Shown: positions 61,279 through 64,000 of the stretch, piece by piece
Numbering within the stretch: position 1 is the first letter of the stretch
How the letters are laid out: every line of letters begins with the position of its first letter
Assembly (NCBI GenBank): GCA_041650475.1
Contig: JBAZLD010000002.1
Location: 1-64,000, forward strand
Reading direction: 5' to 3'
From: JAIPGX01 sp041650475
Lineage (GTDB): Bacteria > Babelota > Babeliae > Babelales > UASB340
Length of the DNA stretch: 64,000 nucleotides
The notes under the pieces: model-generated
Database searches by the model: none
What the model saw: the letters and a program-made list of their open reading frames with translations, nothing else
What the model was told of the DNA's origin: nothing
Made by a program: the position numbers and the translations under genes

Positions 61279-63141
61279 TTAGAATTTGACTAAACCACCT
61301 GCATGCATTTCTTTTTCTCTTGGAACATCTTTACCAGCAAAGATAAAGGATGCACCTATAAAGAGATCGAGATATTTGGTTGCCTTCCAGCTACCTTCCC
61401 AACGAACTTTGTGACTGATTGCTTGTGTATTTCTTTCTAATACGCCAGCATCAAGAGCACCGTTTTGGTCTGAAGTATAAGTTGTTCCACTAATTGCTGC
61501 ACCATAAAAAGGCAAGTGACTTGATTCCTTGAATTTAATGCTATCTTTTGTCTTATAATAAAATTCATAGCCTAAATCACCACAAAGGCTGTGATCTTTT
61601 GGATGAAAGAAGTTGAAGTCGAAACTACCTACAAAATATTGATAGTCTACATCTGCATCAACTCTTGGACCCATGTTCTTGATTTCTGCGCCTTTATATG
61701 CTGCCATTCTCTTTTCTTTGCCTTCTAATGCAAAGCCGCCATGAACATCAAGCTTCATGTTTAACCAACAAATTGGTTGCCATGCTAATAAACCACCAAC
61801 TTTTAATTCCCAGTGTTGGCCATTACCTGTTTGTACTTTATATGGGTTGCCATAGTAGTTATTATCTGTTGATGTTGGGAAACGGACACCGAAGAATAAT
61901 TCTCCGATCCATCTCTTACTAAAATGGTGGGTATAGAAAAGATCGAGGTCTATATCGCCAAGACCAGTTCTTTGATAAGTCTCCATTTCGTATTGACCAA
62001 ACTTCAATAACCACTCAGCTGGAGTTAAATCATATTGAGCTATAGCAGTATCTATTGCTGTAGCAATAGTATTAGCTTCAGGAGTCAAACTTCCATTGTC
62101 TCTTGCAAAAACCAACCACATTGAATTTAAATTATCGTCATTGGTTAACAAATTACTATAATCATTTCCACTTACTATATTATTATTAAAAAATGATATC
62201 CCAGGAGCAACTGAATATGATTGCATGTCTCCATTAGCCTCACCATTTGCAATTATTTCGTGATCATCAAGAACATTTGTATAAGGAACTTTTTCTGTAT
62301 TACTAGCGTTAAACGTCCAAAATTTATTCGTAAGCTTATTAGTTGGATCAGTTACAATTGGATCCGCAGGTCTACCAGTATTCCCCACAGTATAAATTAT
62401 ACCAACAGGTGCTTTAATATTGGTTTTCATATCAACATTAACTACACCAGTTGATAGATTACCTGTAGCCTCGTTACCAAAAATTTGAACCGATTTAACA
62501 CCAGGTTCAACAGCAGCTGTGCCGTCAGATTTTCTCAATTTATTAACAAAGCCAAAATTATAAGCTTTTACATAAACAGGAACTTGAGAAGAATCATCAG
62601 CAAGTGTTTTTGCAAAGGTAGTTTTGGCAAGAACTACATCATCAACTGTATTTGTATTTTTATCAGTAATGTTTTCTCTTTCCATCTCTATGTTTCTAAA
62701 TGGAACTCTAGCTCTCAAACCAATTTTGCCTTTGTTTTTCCATACAGGATAATCCCATTTCAATCCCCAATCTGCACCCCATTCATAGTATGTAACACGA
62801 GGGGAAACCTGCATGCCGCTCCATGCTATAAATGGATTATAATTTGTTGAATTTCCCGGCATTGTTTTATTTGGGAACATTTCAACAAGAGGAAAATCAG
62901 CTTTGTTAAAAATCAATGCTGATAAAGGGTGGGTTTTTGTGCCGTGTTTCAAGAAAGTTTTGTGTGCTTCACGATAATGTCCAGCACCCCAAAGGTCTAA
63001 TGTCCATTTATTTTTCCACTTTTCAAAGCGATATCTGATCGGTCCTCTTTCGGAAAGACTAGGGGACCTAAACTCTGTTGCAGAAAGCGAACTCGCAACT
63101 AAAGCTCCAAGAAGAGCTATTTTAGTTAAACGTATTCTCAT
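61279..63141 (-). CDS. Large outer-membrane beta-barrel-like protein
   Basis: 620 residues with a signal peptide (RIRLTKIALLGALVASSLSA). The mature part is rich in aromatic, Gly, Asn and Asp residues in alternating patterns (for example WGLKWDYPVW, YQYFVGSFDFNFF and DLGYEFYYKT), as in outer-membrane barrels, and the chain ends with a terminal Phe (AGGLVKF), the usual assembly signal. An Asn/Thr-rich part (~180-390) may be loops or a plug. It is probably a porin or major surface protein. GGGAGAT precedes the ATG at 63141. Large proteins opening this way occur in TM6/Dependentiae genomes as far as I recall; not checked. Confidence 0.75.
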   Translation of the reverse strand: MRIRLTKIALLGALVASSLSATEFRSPSLSERGPIRYRFEKWKNKWTLDLWGAGHYREAHKTFLKHGTKTHPLSALIFNKADFPLVEMFPNKTMPGNSTNYNPFIAWSGMQVSPRVTYYEWGADWGLKWDYPVWKNKGKIGLRARVPFRNIEMERENITDKNTNTVDDVVLAKTTFAKTLADDSSQVPVYVKAYNFGFVNKLRKSDGTAAVEPGVKSVQIFGNEATGNLSTGVVNVDMKTNIKAPVGIIYTVGNTGRPADPIVTDPTNKLTNKFWTFNASNTEKVPYTNVLDDHEIIANGEANGDMQSYSVAPGISFFNNNIVSGNDYSNLLTNDDNLNSMWLVFARDNGSLTPEANTIATAIDTAIAQYDLTPAEWLLKFGQYEMETYQRTGLGDIDLDLFYTHHFSKRWIGELFFGVRFPTSTDNNYYGNPYKVQTGNGQHWELKVGGLLAWQPICWLNMKLDVHGGFALEGKEKRMAAYKGAEIKNMGPRVDADVDYQYFVGSFDFNFFHPKDHSLCGDLGYEFYYKTKDSIKFKESSHLPFYGAAISGTTYTSDQNGALDAGVLERNTQAISHKVRWEGSWKATKYLDLFIGASFIFAGKDVPREKEMHAGGLVKF

Positions 63142-63206
63142 TTACATCTCCCTGTTTTTTTTGATTAAGTTAATTTTAACACCTCTAATCTAAAATTTTG
63201 TTATAA

Positions 63207-63224
63207 GGGGAGATTTCTCTCCCC
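63207..63224 (-). terminator. Hairpin after the truncated gene at the right edge
   Basis: GGGGAGA-GAAA-TCTCCCC (minus strand) starts about 12 bases past the stop at 63236. The U-tract is poor, so this could be a terminator or mRNA-stabilising hairpin. Confidence 0.5.
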
Positions 63225-63235
63225 TATTTATTTAC

Positions 63236-64000
63236 CTATCTTGGTAATGGTGGTACAAAACTTGCAGGTGCGTCTGTTCCTTCAGCTCCAAGTATACCTT
63301 GAGCCAAGGCATCATTTAATGAGCTTGTTCCAATTGTTGGAATATTTGCAGATCTATAAATATCACCACCACGAGTTACGCCGTCCCATGATGCTGTTAA
63401 TACATAATCCATGAAGTTTTCAAATGCTGTTTGACCAATGTTTACAAATTTTGCTCCAAGACTTGAATATATTGGATATCTGATGAAGTTAAATAACTGA
63501 GCAGGATTTGCTGTAGTAATCTTCAAGCCACCGCCGTCTATTACAGAAACACCCGTTGTAGCTACTGGGGTTTGAAGTATTATTGGAGCAGAGGCAACGA
63601 TGCCATAAGCATCACCTGTAATATCACCATCGCTATCTCTTCTTAATCTGACATCAGTTGATGTATCAGAATAATCTGAGAATGCCCAGATATTTACATA
63701 TGGAGAATATGTATCTGCAACATACATGAGGTTACCGCCACCTAAGATTATTGAACTCTTAGGATCTGTAACTTCAAATCCATAATATCCAGTTGCATCA
63801 CTAAATGTTGTTACAGGACCGATAGCCATTAAAGAAGATCTGGTATCTGTACCATCAAATATATTGCTATGTTCAAAATTACCTTGTGTAATATTGATAT
63901 AAACTCTGTGTACATTCTTTAATGCTGTTACCTGCCATGCAGTTCCTAACCAGCCGGTTACTGAACTTGAATCTGGCAACCATCTATATGTATGATCAGC
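63236..64000 (-). CDS. Partial surface/outer-membrane-like protein (5' end outside window)
   Basis: The frame is open from the right edge to a stop at 63236; the visible C-terminal 254 residues come from a longer protein. It is rich in Gly, Ser, Thr, Asn and Asp, with repeated short beta-like strands (YGFEVTDPKSSIILGGGNL, DTYSPYVNIWAFSDYS, GVSVIDGGGLKITTANPAQL). GGGLKI and GTATGFF-like parts recall filamentous beta-helix or polymorphic surface proteins. The end (SFVPPLPR) lacks the terminal aromatic of a barrel. It lies just upstream of the outer-membrane protein gene. No known family can be named from the part seen. Confidence 0.55.
   Translation of the reverse strand, partial: ADHTYRWLPDSSSVTGWLGTAWQVTALKNVHRVYINITQGNFEHSNIFDGTDTRSSLMAIGPVTTFSDATGYYGFEVTDPKSSIILGGGNLMYVADTYSPYVNIWAFSDYSDTSTDVRLRRDSDGDITGDAYGIVASAPIILQTPVATTGVSVIDGGGLKITTANPAQLFNFIRYPIYSSLGAKFVNIGQTAFENFMDYVLTASWDGVTRGGDIYRSANIPTIGTSSLNDALAQGILGAEGTDAPASFVPPLPR

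Overview
The window is visibly AT-rich, densely coded bacterial DNA with short intergenic gaps, Shine-Dalgarno starts (often AGGGG/GGAGG-like) and some GTG and TTG starts. The best guess for the source is an uncultured, host-dependent, Gram-negative-type bacterium such as Candidatus Dependentiae (TM6). This is inferred from the mix of features and not proven: a porin-like outer-membrane protein, many small secreted repeat proteins (LRR, WD40, Sel1-like), a large investment in amino-acid uptake, and a DOT1-like methyltransferase with a signal peptide. No rRNA or other decisive taxonomic marker was seen.

Region 1 (about 1-21.6 kb, all minus strand) is a surface-polysaccharide locus. It makes or handles GDP-mannose and GDP-4-keto-6-deoxymannose (manC, gmd) and UDP-ManNAc/ManNAcA (wecB, wecC). 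It also has an AsnB-type amidotransferase, two FAD oxidoreductases related to UDP-galactopyranose mutase/protoporphyrinogen oxidase, and a fused dehydrogenase/Gfo-Idh-MocA enzyme. At least six paralogous GT-C-like multi-membrane proteins plus one partial relative lie here, four of them in one head-to-tail run with overlapping ends. A secreted LRR/Cys-rich protein sits inside the run. Upstream (21.6-24.4 kb) are a glycine-zipper protein, a SurA-like chaperone and a parvulin lipoprotein with its own promoter and terminator.

Region 2 (24.6-29.3 kb, plus strand) is an amino-acid uptake cassette: two APC permeases followed by a complete polar amino-acid ABC importer. It ends at a bidirectional terminator facing a CBS-domain CorC/TlyC-type protein, an acyl-CoA ligase and a ferredoxin. 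Region 3 (32.5-39.1 kb) holds a Cys-rich coiled-coil protein, the DOT1-like methyltransferase, a WD40 protein with a recent internal duplication, groES-groEL, and two Sel1-like secreted proteins.

Region 4 (39.2-57.7 kb) is mostly housekeeping: rlmN, an SPFH/NfeD pair, an amidase-like protein, alaS, clpB, a C39-like peptidase, mnmE, a degenerate jag, tRNA-Gly, tRNA-Ser, slyD-like FKBP, glmU, an SbcD-like nuclease, cysS and trxA. Region 5 (57.8-64 kb) has a large secreted protein of unknown function, a RAYT/IS200-like transposase flanked by repeated palindromes whose stems covary (a REPtron-like unit), a large outer-membrane protein and the 3' part of another probable surface protein.

The most unusual signals are the RAYT with its covarying palindromes, short palindromic elements inserted in frame inside two GT-C genes and at the end of the SbcD gene, the exported DOT1-like protein, and the expanded GT-C array.
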